A DNA stretch of 64,000 nt from Manihot esculenta (lineage: Eukaryota; Streptophyta; Magnoliopsida; Malpighiales; Euphorbiaceae). Below the pieces are notes generated by a model. That model was not told where the DNA came from. It searched no databases and saw only the letters and a program-made list of their open reading frames with translations. Each line of letters opens with the position of its first letter. Position 1 is the first letter of the stretch. This document shows positions 9,101 to 21,454 of the stretch, one piece after another. The position numbers and the translations under genes are program-made. Where the stretch lies: positions 19,097,051-19,161,050 of the forward strand of contig NC_035172.2 of assembly GCF_001659605.2 (NCBI RefSeq), read 5' to 3'.

Positions 9101-10655
9101 TTTTGGGGTTACGCCTTGGAAACAGCTGTATTCATTCTGAACCGAGTACCATGAAAGCGGTTGAAAAGACACCATATGAGTTATGGACTGGGAAAATGCC
9201 CAGTTTGTCTTTCCTTAAGATTTGCGTTGTGTAGCTTATGTGAAATGTCCAATTTCAGATAAGCTAGCTCCAAAATCTATCAAGTGCAATTTTGTGGGGT
9301 ATCCTAATGAAATCAAAGGATACTACTTCTATACTCCCTCAGAGAACAAAGTGTTTGTTGCTCAAAATGGTACCTTTTTAGAAAAGGAATTTATCTCTCA
9401 GAGATTCAGTGGGAGTACAGTGCGACTTGAGGAAACTCAAGCACCACAAAAGAGCATTGAACCGCCGATAGAACCACTTTCAGAACCACAAACAGTTGTG
9501 AAAACTGAAAGGGTGACACAAGTCCCACGTAGATCTGATAGGACACGTCATCAGCCTGAGAGATATGGATTTCTCATGACTGATAATCGTGAACCTTTGC
9601 TCATTGATAAAGATGAATTTTGTGTTTACAAGATGGTTAGTGGGAGTGCAGTTGTGTTACTAGTTCTATATGTGGATGACATATTACTCATTGGAAATGA
9701 TATCCCTACCTTGCAAAAGGTTAAGACTTGGTTAGGGAATTCTTTTTCAATGAAGGACTTAGGTGAGACTGCATATATCCTTGGTATTAAGATCTATAGG
9801 GATAGATCCAAGAGGATAATCGGTCTGAGTCAAAGTACTTATATTGACAAGGTGCTGAAAAGGTTCAGCATGCAAGATTCCAAAAGAGGATTCTTGCCCA
9901 TGTCTCATGGTATTCATCTTAGCAAGAATCAATGTCCTATGACATCTGATGAGCGAGAACGGATGAATAAGATCCCTTATGCTTCCGCTATTGGATCTAT
10001 CTTGTATGCCATGTTATGTACTAGACCAGACGTCTCATATGTCTTGAGCACAACAAACAGATATCAGACAGATCCCGGTGAGAGTCACTGGACAGCTGTT
10101 AAGAATATCCTAAAGTACCTTAGAAGGACTAAGGATGCATTCCTAGTTTATGGAGGATTGGAAGACGAGCTAGTTGTAAGTGGTTACACAAATGCTAGTT
10201 TCCAAACCGACATAGATGACTTCAGATCGCAGTCAGGATTCGTATTCAATTTAAATGGTGGAATTGTTAGTTGGAAGAGTTCCAAGCATAGTACTATAGC
10301 AGATTCTACAATAGAAGCTGAGTATATAGCAGCATCAGATGCAGCTAAAAGGGCAGTCTGGTTGAAGGAATTCATCTCAGAGTTGGGAATGGTTCCCAGC
10401 ATTGCAAAACCTATGGACCTTTATTGTGATAATAACGGTGCCATAGCACAGGCAAAGGAGCCCAGATCTCACCAGAGATCTAAACATATACTCAGACGAT
10501 ATCACCTTATTCGAGAGATCATTGATAGAGGAGATATCAAAATATGCAAAGTAGACACAAATGACAACATTGCAAATCCACTGACCAAGCCTCTTTCACA
10601 GATCAAGCATGATCAGCACGCTAGGTCTATGGGTATTAGATACTTATATGATTAG
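9101..10655 (+). pseudogene. Copia integrase end, truncated reverse transcriptase and RNase H (element J)
   Basis: Homology resumes at once with FWGYALETA, then shifts frame twice before 9222, from which a 477-codon frame runs to the stop at 10655. Reverse transcriptase is mostly missing: the frame passes from LLIDKDE (about 9600-9620) directly to FCVYKMVSGS, so the fingers and the block with the first catalytic Asp are gone. The YVDD motif (about 9669) and thumb remain. RNase H is full length but its first catalytic motif, normally YTDASF, reads YTNASF (about 10185). The DNNGAI block and final HIDxRYHLIRE-type block (here HILRRYHLIRE) follow. Reverse transcription by this protein is not expected. 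Confidence 0.85.
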
Positions 10656-10661
10656 GCCTAG

Positions 10662-10674
10662 TGCAAGTGGGAGA
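10662..10674 (+). other. Element J polypurine tract
   Basis: TGCAAGTGGGAGA directly precedes the 3' LTR; copia elements commonly have AAGTGGGAGAT here. Confidence 0.75.
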
Positions 10675-10675
10675 T

Positions 10676-12163
10676 TGTTAGTGTATATGCCCTAGGCCAT
10701 TATCTTGGACCTTTTTGTATGTCATTTTGGTTATTAATAAAAGAGGTTTTTATCATTATTATTTGTTTGCATGTTACATAATAATGATTATCATCCCTGG
10801 TTACTTATTATTATGTTGATAATAATAAAATATAACTAGTATGATTATTGATTGATAATCATGAGATGATTATGTATATGTTGATATAAATCAATAATCA
10901 TAAATACTTGTTAGAGAACAAAGTATTGGATGGACCCGCATTGAGATCACTACATGGGTCATTGTCATAAGTGAATCTCAAAGTAGTTATGTCTTAATCC
11001 TTTGACTTGAGATTGTCATAGTTTCCAACATAAGGACTGTTATGTTTTGACATAATCAAACGTTGTCTTTAATCGGACAATCATAAAGGTTATGATTGAG
11101 CATAATAGAAATTATGTAGAGGAAAATGAACAATCAAGATAGGATTTGTCCCTCTCTATGAGAGAGATATCTTCTGGGCCCCTCGATAAGTGAGACTGAG
11201 AAATGCATGGCCGTGCTCAAATGAATTGATAGTGTGATCAATATCATTTGAATTTATCAGTCTACTTAGAGATCGAGAAATCATAAGTTTGAACATTATA
11301 AGTTTGACATTGACCATGACTTATGTTCAAACTAGATATCGTGAGACAAAGGGATTAATACATGTTCTATTTAATAGGCTTTATCGGACTATTGATCCTC
11401 ATATTAGTTGGGTAGTCATAATGTCTTGCTAGAGGCCACTTATGACTTATAGGCCTTGTTGGACTGGGCCTATTGCCAATTAATATGAGCCTATTGGGTC
11501 ACACACAAGAACGTTGTTGATGTGCTATATTAATGGGCTAAAAGCCCATTAGTATAATTAATAATAATAAAGTGTTATTATTATTAATATTATTATTAAT
11601 ATTAATTATTAATATAATTAATAATAATAAGTGTTATTATTATTAATAATAATAATTTATTATTATGAGATAATAATATTTAAAAGATCTGCAGTCTATC
11701 TGTAAGTGTTACAGATAAAGGACTCTATCACATAAAGATATTTGAGTATCTGTGAGATTGTGATAGTGGGTTCTAAGCACAACTCTTTTAGGAAAAGAGT
11801 TGTGGGAAAATAAAAAAGACTGAGGCCTATAAATACTCCTTCTACAGATTGAGTAGGTGGTTGTAAAGTTTTGAGAAAACTCAATCTAAAAGATTGTAGA
11901 TCATAGAACACATAATCTATCCATCTTGAAAAGAGCTAGCACTCTAGAAGGATAGAAGACGTTCGTGTGGATACCATAGAGGGTGTTCATTTGAAAAGGC
12001 AGCACCATCAGTCCGCCAGTGTATCTTCACTACGAGATTAACAGGTTAGTCTCACATCTTTCTTATGATTTAAACGGAGCACTCGGATTCTGGGAAAGGA
12101 AATCCAAAATTTTATTTTTCCGCTGCGCAATTAGATTGCAATTAATCTACGGATTTCCCAACA
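10676..12163 (+). repeat. Element J 3' LTR
   Basis: 1488 bp, TGTTAGTG to CCCAACA, followed by the target duplication GTCTC. Differences from the 5' LTR cluster in the last 170 bp, above all in the final 40 bp. Confidence 0.92.
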
Positions 12164-12168
12164 GTCTC

Positions 12169-13385
12169 CCAAGGGGAGCCTCCGGGCATGTAGAGGCTTC
12201 TTATGTGGCTTTTTATAGTTGAAAAGTGTTGCCCTAGGTCATACTTACTGCCCAAGAGGTATTTTCTGCCCAAGATGCTTCTGAAAAGGAAAGAATCGCG
12301 CTTTTCGGCTTCAGAAGGAAGGCTGCGCGAAAATGCACTGCGGAAGGAAGTTGGTGCGCGCGGTTTGGTCTCAGAAAGGGAAGGAGGCGCAGCTTATGCT
12401 TCCTAAATAAGTTTAGATGCTGACCTTGCTTCCTAATTAGTGTAGAGGCTGCCCAAGGTGCTGCCCATGTGCAACTTGCTGCCCAAGTTGTTGCAAAAGA
12501 GGAAAGAATCGGACTGCAAGGCTTCAGAAGGAAGTTGGCGCGCAGATTGCCTTCAGAATAGGAAAGGAGCGTACCTTGTGCTTGAAAAGGAAGGAAGAGC
12601 GATCCAAGGCTGCCAATAGAGGAAGAAAAGTCGTGGCTTGATGTTCATAAGGAAATATGCACGTACTAAGGCTTTCAGAAGAGGAAGGACGAGCGGATCA
12701 TGCTTCCAGAAGAGGTGGCGCGCGCATGGATTGCAAAAGAGGCAGGAGAATGTAGTCATTAATGTGCAGAAGTGGAAAGATATATGTCCAGTCTTTCCTT
12801 TTTAGGTGGAGCCTTCATTTGAATTTTAAACGCTGAACGCAGAAGAGGCAAGTGTGCCTTGATGAGACCTTGCTGCCTAAATTGGAAGATTTGACTGCTG
12901 CAGTACGTGCACATCTTTGAATAAGGAAAGAAAGATCTGCGATTCGAAATTCAAATAATTTCCGGACTGAGCTTTCCTTATTTGCTTTTGTCTCTGCACT
13001 TTCCTCATTTGAAGACTTTCCTTTTCTGAAAACCTGCCTTATTTGAAAACTTTCCTTTCTTGGCACATGTTCTAAATAAGGCAGGAAAGATTCTGCAGTT
13101 CGAATTTCGGACAGTTTGCTGACTGTGCTTTCTGACACTTTCCTGATTTGGCACTTTCCAAATATGAAAACTTTCCTTATTTAGAACTTTCCATATATGA
13201 AAACTTTCCCTTTTCTGGAACTTTCTATATTTGGCACTTTTTGGCAGTTTTAAGAGCATTTTCTCCATATTGTCTCTTTACACCTAATATCTGCAAAACA
13301 TGGTTAAAACCACAAAATTAGGTAGAAAAGGTGTAAATAAACATCAAGATTATCATGATAAAGTGGGCTAAATTATGCTCTGTCA
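12169..13385 (-). repeat. Element A 5' LTR, U3-side part
   Basis: It continues element A's LTR beyond copia J and ends in CTCTGTCA at 13385. It holds many short repeats around CTTCAGAAG or CTTCCAGAAG with GGAAGGA and GCGCGC (about 12250-12730) and the CTTTCC repeat block (13009-13236). No coding potential recognised. Confidence 0.85.
12211..12217 (-). promoter_or_regulatory. TATA box of element A LTR
   Basis: The minus strand reads TATAAAA. Copia J is inserted about 45 bp downstream in transcription direction, at or just past the expected start site, so this promoter probably no longer drives element A. Confidence 0.45.
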
Positions 13386-14683
13386 GAACACTCATGAAAA
13401 GGCTGGACAGGGCACTTTCGGCGGCACTTTCGGCGGCCGAAGGTCCCTTCCAGAGACGAAAGTCATGCAAGTTCGGGGGCGCCTTCGGCTGCCGAACCCT
13501 TTCTCCAGAGACGAAAGTCATGCACTTTCGGCGGCCGAACATCACCTTCGGAGGCCGAAAGTCTGTTTCAGCTCTGAAACACAACTTTCGGGGGCAAGGT
13601 TTGGCGGCCAATCCATGTATCCATAGGCAGGTTCGGCGGCCGAAACCACCTTCGGTGGCCGAACCTGAGTTCGTCCAGAACTCAGCCTCATGCATCAACA
13701 GCCTCCCAAACCATTTCAAACACCCAAAACAAGCACCAAACTTCTTAACACATGCACAAACTCTTAACCATGCACAAAGGAGCTTAACAACTTGCTTAAA
13801 CTCTAAAAACAACATCAAAAGCATACATGGATAGCTTATGACCCACATAGGCCAAAACCATCAAAACAACCCATAAGCTCACTTGCTCTTTCCCAATCAT
13901 GCATACACTCTCCCACATGCATAAACTAGCTTAAACATTCAACATAACATCACATAACCAGGCATAAACATACATTTGGCATAAAACCCACATAAACCTA
14001 AACATGCATATCTACCTATTAAAACTCCCATAAACTCACTTAAAACTTCACTTAAAACACTAGGAAGGTAAGGATCTACACTTACCTCTTGAAGATCGAG
14101 GGGTGGTGCGATCCCTAACTCGGAGGTGTGGAGGATCCAAGCTCCAAAAGCCTCCAAACTCCAAAACTTCTATTTAGGCTTCAAAACTTCAAAGCAAGGG
14201 TAGATCTCATGAAAAACTTGAGGGATGGGTAGAGAAAACATGAAAATGACCAAAGGAGGGCAAAAACTCACCTGAGCTCGAGAATGGGGAGAAAACTCGC
14301 CCATTTCCGATCTGAGGGCTCTTTATAGGTGGCCTGCTGAACCACCTTCGGCAGCCTAACGTGCCCCCTAAACTCATGCATGTTCGGCGGCCGAACCTTG
14401 GTGAGTTTAAATAAGGCTTTCGGAGGCCAAAAGCACTCCCAAAACCTTCACATGTTCGGCGGCCGAACTTAACCTTCGGCGGCCGAACCTGGCAAAAGCC
14501 TCATTGGTCTTTTCCTTTCAAAACTCAATTCTTTTTCATTTAAAACCATGAAATCAGTAAAAACATTTTAGACACCATATTTTACCCCTCTAGAAGACTC
14601 TGGCATCATCAGAATTCAAGATTCCAACGGAGATTCCGCCGAAAGGTAGGGATTCCGATGCCGGAATCTAGCCGGGTATTACA
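13386..14683 (-). repeat. Element I 3' LTR, visible part
   Basis: It matches 20156-21454 closely and ends in GCCGGGTATTACA (complement of the LTR start TGTAATACCCGGC). TTCGGCGGCCGAA-type palindromes occur in a leader block (about 13414-13665) and a U3 block (about 14387-14487). Confidence 0.88.
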
Positions 14684-14697
14684 TTCTTCCCCCCTTT
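14684..14697 (-). other. Element I polypurine tract
   Basis: The minus strand reads AAAGGGGGGAAGAA immediately before TGTAATACCC. Confidence 0.8.
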
Positions 14698-17191
14698 AAG
14701 AACATTCGTCCCCGAATGTTCAAACAAACAGGCACAAGCATAAACATAACATAAGCATAATCATAACAACACATAAACTCTAGTCTATAAGAAACACGGT
14801 ATTACTGGAGTAGGAACTCACGGTCTCCCTGGTGCACTTTTCATCTTAAAGTGATTCTAAGGGACTTTCACCATCGGGATTTCCTTGTTTCCACACTTTC
14901 TAACTTGTGTGTCTGCGGTCCGCACTAGCTGCTCAACACAGGTGAGATCCTCTACGATCCCCACCTCTGGTTCCTTTAAGAACCTCACTCGGATCCGACA
15001 CGAACTCATATACCGTGGAAACATGGAAAAATGGATGGATCTCTCCCATTGAAGTAGGCAAATCTAACTCATGAGATACATTCCCAATCCTTTGCAGGAT
15101 TTCAAAGGGTCCAATGTATTTGAGAGCTAATTTACCTTCCTGCCCATTATGAATCACCCTCTCTTTAGGAGACACCTCCAGCAAACCTCAACTTTTCGAG
15201 AACCTCCTCATGCTTCCGTTGTGCACTCTGACAAAACTCTTCTCTCTTCTGAAACTCTACATGCCTCTAGTGGACAACTTCATAACTCTCCTGCTGACTC
15301 ACAGCAGTTCTGATTCTCCTCGTTCTTTGACTACTAACCTTCTTCTTACTGTACTAAGGGATGGGATAGCTGTCAAGTGGTTTCCGGTTGAGGGCATCTA
15401 TCGGAATATTTGCCTCACCGTAAAATGAACCTTGAAGTCATAACCACTATACAGTTTTTTTTTTTTTTTTTTTTACCCATCTCCTCTGCCACCGGTTCTT
15501 CCCCCTTGACTCAAGATGTATTGCAAGCTCTTTCGATCCGTAAGGATCTACCATTATACCTTATACAGGCATCGCCTCTACATCTTGAGTGCAAAGATTA
15601 TCATCGCCATCTCTAGATCATGTGTAAGATGATTCAACTCGTGCTTCTTCAGCTACTTAGAAGCATAAGCAATCATCCAGCCACTTTACGTTAACACACA
15701 ACCTAGTTCCACCCGGAACGCATCACAGGACACTGTGGCATCTTCATTACTGGCGGACAGAGCCACCACTGGCACTGACATCAACATTTCTTCTGCTCTT
15801 CAAAGCCTTCTTCACACTGAGTAGACCACACAATCCTCTGGTTCTTCTTGATCCATCTGGTCATAGGAGCGGCAACTCTCGAGAAGTTCTAAGTGAACCT
15901 CCAGTAGGTAACCTGCCCAACCCAAAAAAACTCTTGATCTAAGCCACTACAATGGACCTGGGCTAGTCAGCTACAGCTTCAACTTTCTCGGGTCTACTTC
16001 ACTTTTCTCTTTTTCCCGACATACCCTGACCCAAGAAGGATATGCTCATTGACTGGAACTCACATTTAGAGAACTAGGCATCCAAGCCATGTTCTCTCAG
16101 GATCTGCCAATCCTGATTTCAGATAATGGGCATACTCTTCTGCATTTCTGGAATTCACCGAGGTACTGTCATTGAAGACAATAACTGAGTGATCCAGAAC
16201 TCGACTAAAACTCTGCTTATGAGATCCATGAATGCTGTAAGGGCGTTCATTAACCCGAACGACATTTCTAGAAACTCATAGTGCCCATATCTGGTTCTAA
16301 ACACTGTTCTCTATACATCTCCTTCCTTGATCTTGACTGATGGTACCTGGACCCCAGATCTATCTTGGAAAAGTAACCAGCTCCTGCTAGCTGGGTTAAA
16401 ATAGATCGTCGATCCAAAGTAACAAACACTTGTTCTGGGTAGTGACTTTGTTCAACGACTTGTAGTCGATACAAAGTCCTAGGGATCCATCCTTCAACCT
16501 CGTAACACTCTGGAACACCCCAAGGCGAAGTGCTCCATCAGATGGGAACCCTTGTCTACCAACTCGTACAACTGCTCTTACAACTCTTTTAACTCTGCTG
16601 ATACCATCCTGTGGGGAGGGATAGAGATTGATCTAACTCCATGCATTACTTCTATTTTGAGCTCTATCTCCCTGACAGGTGGTAGTCCTGGAAACTCGTC
16701 TGGGGAAACATCTAAGAACTTCTCTGAATACGGGTACTGAGGCGGGCTCCCTGACCTGACGGCTATACACTCTCTCTAAAGAGCTAGAACCCCTGATAAC
16801 CCTTCTTGGACAACCTACGAGCCTGTAGGGCTGATATCAAACCTCTAGGTATCCCTACTCAGTCCCCTCAAGGACTATCTCTGATCCATCCTGACCTCTG
16901 GACTAGACTACCTTGTCTCTGCAGACTGAGGTAGCACCACTAGTAGAAGAACCAATCCAACCCTAGAATGACGTCAAACAGTCAAATCTAGAACCACTAG
17001 GTCAGCTGAAAGGCATCTACTCATAACATACTCCGAACTATACCGATAGACTGACTCTGCCACTGATGGATCATACTCGGGTGCACTGACCCAAAGGGGA
17101 TACTCTAACCCATAAGCTATCAACCCAACCTATCTACGGCTCTCAGAGCAACAAGGAGAAAGAAACATCAGGGTTCATAAAAGCAGACACA
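14698..17191 (-). pseudogene. Degenerate chromovirus pol (element I)
   Basis: Only short frames survive. From 14933-15184 the minus strand encodes the end of integrase (KYIGPFEIL, the GPY/F module, and HPFFHVS). Around 15330-15620 it jumps to the RNase H neighbourhood, so about 1.1 kb equivalent to K 30470-31570 (integrase zinc finger and DDE core) has been deleted. Reverse transcriptase remnants follow (FSKIDLGSRYHQ in 16268-16474, then a PPYRM-type region near 16600-16700) with many stops and frameshifts. A T homopolymer at about 15457-15474 interrupts the sequence. No functional product is expected. Confidence 0.8.
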
Positions 17192-18808
17192 TCAAAACAT
17201 AAGGGAGTGAAAATTACCTATCACCGCCATGTCCGATGTGTCAGCCTCCTGCTGGGTCATGGCGAAGATCCGCGCTGGAGCAGATGGACCTTCTCCAAGG
17301 GAACCTGCTGAAGAAAGGGCTGTCCCCCTGCCTCCACCTCTACCACTGCCCTGTGTCATGGATGGAGCTACTGGATGAGCTACACTGCCTGAAACTGTCT
17401 GCTGGGACCGTGTCACCAAGGTCGCGGTGGGACACTCACGTGCCATGTGCCCCTTCTGTCCGCACCTAAAACATGCCGTTGTCCCCACCAAACAGACTCC
17501 CTTGTGCGGCCTACCGCACCTTGTACATCTGGAGCTACCCGAACCAGAGCTCGAACCATCACTAAAACCCAGACTAGACTTTATCTGATCCCAGAACTTG
17601 CTCTTCTTCGATCTTCTGAGGCCTCTGCCTCCCTTCTTACTCTTTGTGATAGCCTCGCTCAGAGGGGAGAGATTAACATCACTTGTCCCCGGGGCTTTGG
17701 AACCCGAAGACTGAGCCACGTACTGTTTAACTGTCCCTTGAATGATGGCACTAGCTTCCATTTTCCGTGCCATATCCACTATAGCATGGAAATTCTCCCT
17801 TTTTGCTGATTGAATCAACGAGGAATACCTGGAGTGAAGCTTCATAACATATCTTCTAGACTTCTTCAGGTCTGTGTCAAGACCTTGTCCTGCAAACGGC
17901 AACAGCTCAAGGAACCTGTCTGTAAACTCCTCTACACTCATCTCTTCTGTCTGCCTTAACTGCTCAAATTCAATCATCTTCAGTTCTCTAGAACTATCTG
18001 GAAAAGCCCATCCTGCAAACTCATTGGCAAACTGCTCCCAGGATAAGCCTTCCAACCTTGGGTCCACATAGTTTTTGAACCATTTCCTTGCCTTCTTGCA
18101 TTTCAATGTGAACCCTGCCATCTGAATGGCTCTACTGTCACTTGCTCCAAACTCATCAGTTATCATCTTCACCGTTCTGAGGTACTCAAAAGGGTCATCA
18201 CCTGATTCAAACTTGGGGGCATCCAACTTTAGGTAGTCTGTCATCTTTACTTTACCCCCAACTGATGAACCAGGTTTGGGTATCTGGACATCAGGGACTA
18301 GTGGTTCTGCTGGTGGAGGAGGAGGTGCAGCATTCCCTGGGTTAGGGTTTGCTGGACCTGGGTAGAAAGATGAGGGTGGAAACATGGGGTACTGTGGGTA
18401 AAAGGGAGAATAGGGCATAAAGGTGGGATATGGGTTATAGTTAAAGAAATCCGATGTACCTCCCATCGGATACCCTGGCCCTTGTGGATAGGGTGGGTAC
18501 TGTGGTGGAATAAAGCCCGAGGCCTGAGTGCCTCCTTGGGACTCTCCCATATCCTCTACTAACATACTCATGCCCAAACTGATATCTCTTCTCTGATTAT
18601 CCTCCTCAGTTTCCATCACATCTGCTGACATATCGCCCTGAACTGATCTCCTCCGGCTTGCATCAAAAAACCTTCTAGGGTCCCTTGATGTAGCTTCCCT
18701 GATTGTCCTACAAGACCTTGCCCTCTGCAGAGCAGGGGAATGGGCATCCATGCTCCCACTCTCTGACGGAGCTCCGGTCAATCTAGCAGATCGACGAGTT
18801 CCTCGCTT
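17192..18808 (-). pseudogene. Chromovirus gag with lost start codon (element I)
   Basis: An open frame of about 539 codons aligns to the Gag of K and D: basic N-terminus [11 protein letters not shown], a Pro/Tyr-rich segment, a retrotransposon Gag domain (ARKWFKNYVDPR, FEQLRQTEEMSVEEF), then two cysteine clusters (CTRCGRPHKGVC and the CCHC knuckle CFRCGQKGHMARECP). The conserved ATG of MRGTRRS is AAG here (18806-18808), and upstream in-frame ATGs lie before the presumed 3' splice site. The frame ends soon after the GPSAPARIF linker, before protease. Confidence 0.8.
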
Positions 18809-18816
18809 CTTGACTT

Positions 18817-20836
18817 CTGAAAGCATAACATAACGCATAAACATTAACATCAAATGGTTCATGTGCAAACACATGAACCCGCATCACATACATAGCATAT
18901 CATTAATGCACATGCATAAAATCATGGCATTTCACATCATCATACAAGACAGGACTCCACATCCTATCCTAGTGGACATGATCTCTCCTACTGTGCTTGC
19001 CCTTCTATAACCTCTATGAGCCCGACACACTATAGGTCCGACCATGTGAACCTAGGGCTCTGATACCATTCTGTAACGACCTGAAAATCCGAATCGTTAC
19101 CGGCGCTAGGATCCAGATCGGCATAAGGCCGCCGGGACCCGTAGCAAGCCTAATAAGCATCCTGTACAGCTGGTAAAATCCCAAACATGAATAAACATTC
19201 ATGAAACAATTAAAACTTTACCTTTAACCAGCTTGACCTGTGTATGCACTATGACTGAACCCATAGAACCCCTAGGGTCAGCATACCCTATGTCAAACTC
19301 GGTCCAACACATACATCAACATAAAAGTAAAACTCATGTACAAAGGGATTATCCCACTCGGGCCAAGCACAATACTATAACTCTGAACATATTACACAAC
19401 ATTATTTTACAATAAAACTCTTTTACATCATTACATAACTTTACAATACATCATGTCCACTACTATTCTATTACATATCATAACCGTAGTCATATCCTGA
19501 TGACCTCCCGATCTATCTCTGACCCTGCAAACCTGGGGTTAGGGGAGAGGGGTGAGCTATAAAGCCCAGTGAGCGGAAACCACACTAGCAGAACAGTTCA
19601 TTTACAAGTATGCCATCATGGAATGCATCACATCACAAACATATACTCGCTTACATAACTCATATCATAACATGTCCAACTACGCCAGGGGCGATTAGGC
19701 CATACCTGGTCTTTCCTTTCATATACATGATGCCAGGGGCGATTAGGCCACACCTAGGCTTTCTATCTCATACCATGTCATCTCATATCATATTATCTCA
19801 TCTCATACTGAGGGCTAAGGATCATCCAATATTCATCCACGTCAACAACATATTATGCAATGCATCATATTTGTGGATTCTAATGCAAAACAATCTAATA
19901 TATATATCATGGCATTTATGATGCATGGGTCATGCTCTAAAAACATTTAATTTCTTAATTTAAAGCATTAGGTTTAGTTCCACTCACCTCTGACTAGCTC
20001 TGGGCCGACTCTGAAACGGCTGACACTGCTAAACACCTCGATTCCTCGGATCCGATCCTACACAGGCGGACTCTAGTGAGGTGCCAAACACACCTTAAAC
20101 AACTTATAAACAACTCCCTAAAAACCCCTTAAAGCATCAAGGAAACATGCATACAGAACACTCATGAAAAGGCTGGACAGGGTACTTTCGGCGGCACTTT
20201 CGGCGGCCGAAGGTCCCTTCCAGAGACGAAAGTCATGCAGGTTCAGGGGCGCCTTTGGCGGCCGAACCCTTCCTCCAGAGACAAAAGTCATGCACTTTCA
20301 GGGGCCGAACATCACCTTCGACGGCCGAAAGTCTGCTTCAGCTCTGAAACACAACTTTCAGGGGCAAGGTTTGGCGGCCAATCCATGCATCCATAGGCAG
20401 GTTCGGCGGCCGAACCTGAGTTCGTCCAGAACTCAGCCTCATGCATCAATAGCCTCCCAAACCATTTCAAACACCCAAAACAAGCACCAAACTTCTTAAC
20501 ACATGCACAAACTCTTAACCATGCACAAAGGAGCTTAACAACTTGCTTAAACTCCAAAAACAACATCAAAAGTATACATGGATAGCTTATGACCCACATA
20601 GGCCAAAACCATCAAAACAACCCATAAGCTCACTTGCTCTTTCCCAATCATGCATACACTCTCCCACATGCATAAACTAGCTTAAACATTCAACATAACA
20701 TCACATAACCAGGCATAAACATACATTGGGCATAAAACCCACATAAACCTAAACATGCATATCTACCTATTAAAACTCCCATAAACTCACTTAAAACTTC
20801 ACTTAAAACACTAGGAAGGTAAGGATCTACACTTAC
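18817..20836 (-). other. Candidate leader intron of element I
   Basis: On the minus strand CTTCAAGAG|GTAAGTG (GT starting at 20836) fits the 5' splice consensus, and ATGCTTTCAG|AAG (ending at 18817) fits the 3' consensus, nine bases before the mutated gag start. The same pair is found in D, E and K. Confidence 0.4.
19051..19068 (-). other. Primer binding site, tRNA-iMet (element I)
   Basis: The minus strand reads TGGTATCAGAGCCCTAGG, three bases inside the LTR end. Confidence 0.88.
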
Positions 20837-21454
20837 CTCTTGAAGATCGAGGGGTGGTGCGATCCCTAACTCGGAGGTGTGGAGGATCCAAGCTCCAAAA
20901 GCCTCCAAACTCCAAAACTTCTATTTAGGCTTCAAAACTTCAAAGCAAGGGTAGATCTCATGAAAAACTTGAGGGATGGGTAGAGAAAACATGAAAATGA
21001 CCAAAGGAGGGCAAAAACTCACCTGAGCTCGAGAATGGGGAGAAAACTCGCCCATTTCCGATCTGAGGGCTCTTTATAGGTGGCCTGCTGAACCACCTTC
21101 GGCAGCCTAACATGCCCCCTAAACTCATGCATGTTCGGAGGCTGAACTTGAGGTTCGGCGGTCGAACCTTGGTGAGTTTAAACAAGGCTTTCGGAGGCCA
21201 AAAGCACTCCCGAAACCTTCCCATGTTCGGCGGCCGAACTTAACCTTCGGCGGCCGAACCTGGCAAAAGCCTCATTGGTCTTTTCCTTTCAAAACTCAAT
21301 TCTTTTTCATTTAAAACCATGAAATCAGTAAAAACATTTTAGACACCATATTTTACCCCTCTAGAACACTCTGGCATCATCAAAATTCCAGATTCCAACG
21401 GAGATTCCGCCGGAAGGTAGGGATTCCGATGCCGAAAGCTAGCCGGGTATTACA
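19072..21454 (-). repeat. Element I 5' LTR
   Basis: 2383 bp, from TGTAACGACC (complement of the LTR 3' end) to GGGTATTACA. Palindrome clusters lie at about 20186-20415 (transcribed leader) and 21134-21258 (U3, next to CATGCATG). The TATA box is at about 21072-21078 on the minus strand. A two-copy repeat of about 57 bp containing GCCAGGGGCGATTAGGCC is at about 19684-19780. Confidence 0.9.

Larger units (their letters stand above)
4181..12163 (+). mobile_element. Element J: Ty1/copia retrotransposon, young but defective
   Basis: Two LTRs of 1486 and 1488 bp beginning TGTTAGTG and ending CCCAACA, flanked by perfect 5-bp target duplications GTCTC (4176-4180 and 12164-12168). Internal order is initiator-Met primer site, 1.5-kb leader, gag, protease, integrase, reverse transcriptase, RNase H, polypurine tract. 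Integrase before reverse transcriptase makes it Ty1/copia; the Gag start and RT style suggest a Tork-type lineage, not confidently. It inserted into the 5' LTR of element A about 45 bp past A's TATA box. Nonsense codons, frame disruptions, a large RT deletion and catalytic substitutions make it non-autonomous. Confidence 0.93.
1..13385 (-). mobile_element. Element A: Athila-like non-autonomous LTR retrotransposon (left end outside window)
   Basis: Reading on the minus strand: 5' LTR (13385 down to 3285, split by copia J), tRNA-Asp primer site, A-rich leader, one ORF, a 3' region, a polypurine tract and a 3' LTR cut by the window edge. The visible 3' LTR, 1-764, aligns base for base without gaps to 12622-13385, which shows the two are LTRs of one element. 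It carries no protease, reverse transcriptase or integrase, so it would depend on a relative. It sits inside the left LTR of chromovirus I; the expected target duplication is GAACA (13386-13390), whose partner lies outside the window. Confidence 0.85.
13386..21454 (-). mobile_element. Element I: decayed Tekay-like Ty3/gypsy chromovirus (left LTR cut by element A)
   Basis: Minus-strand order: 5' LTR 19072-21454, initiator-Met primer site, gag, degenerate pol, polypurine tract, 3' LTR from 14683 leftwards. The 3' LTR is interrupted at 13385/13386 by element A, so its outer part lies beyond the window. The internal region is about 1 kb shorter than in K because most of the integrase core is missing. 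It lies inside LTR fragment H; ATATA (21455-21459) is the expected target duplication. Confidence 0.85.

Noticed and set aside
19051..19068. tRNA-like sequence
   Set aside because: Only 12-18 bases complementary to a tRNA 3' end, directly beside an LTR: a primer site, not a tRNA gene. The same holds for the other primer sites.
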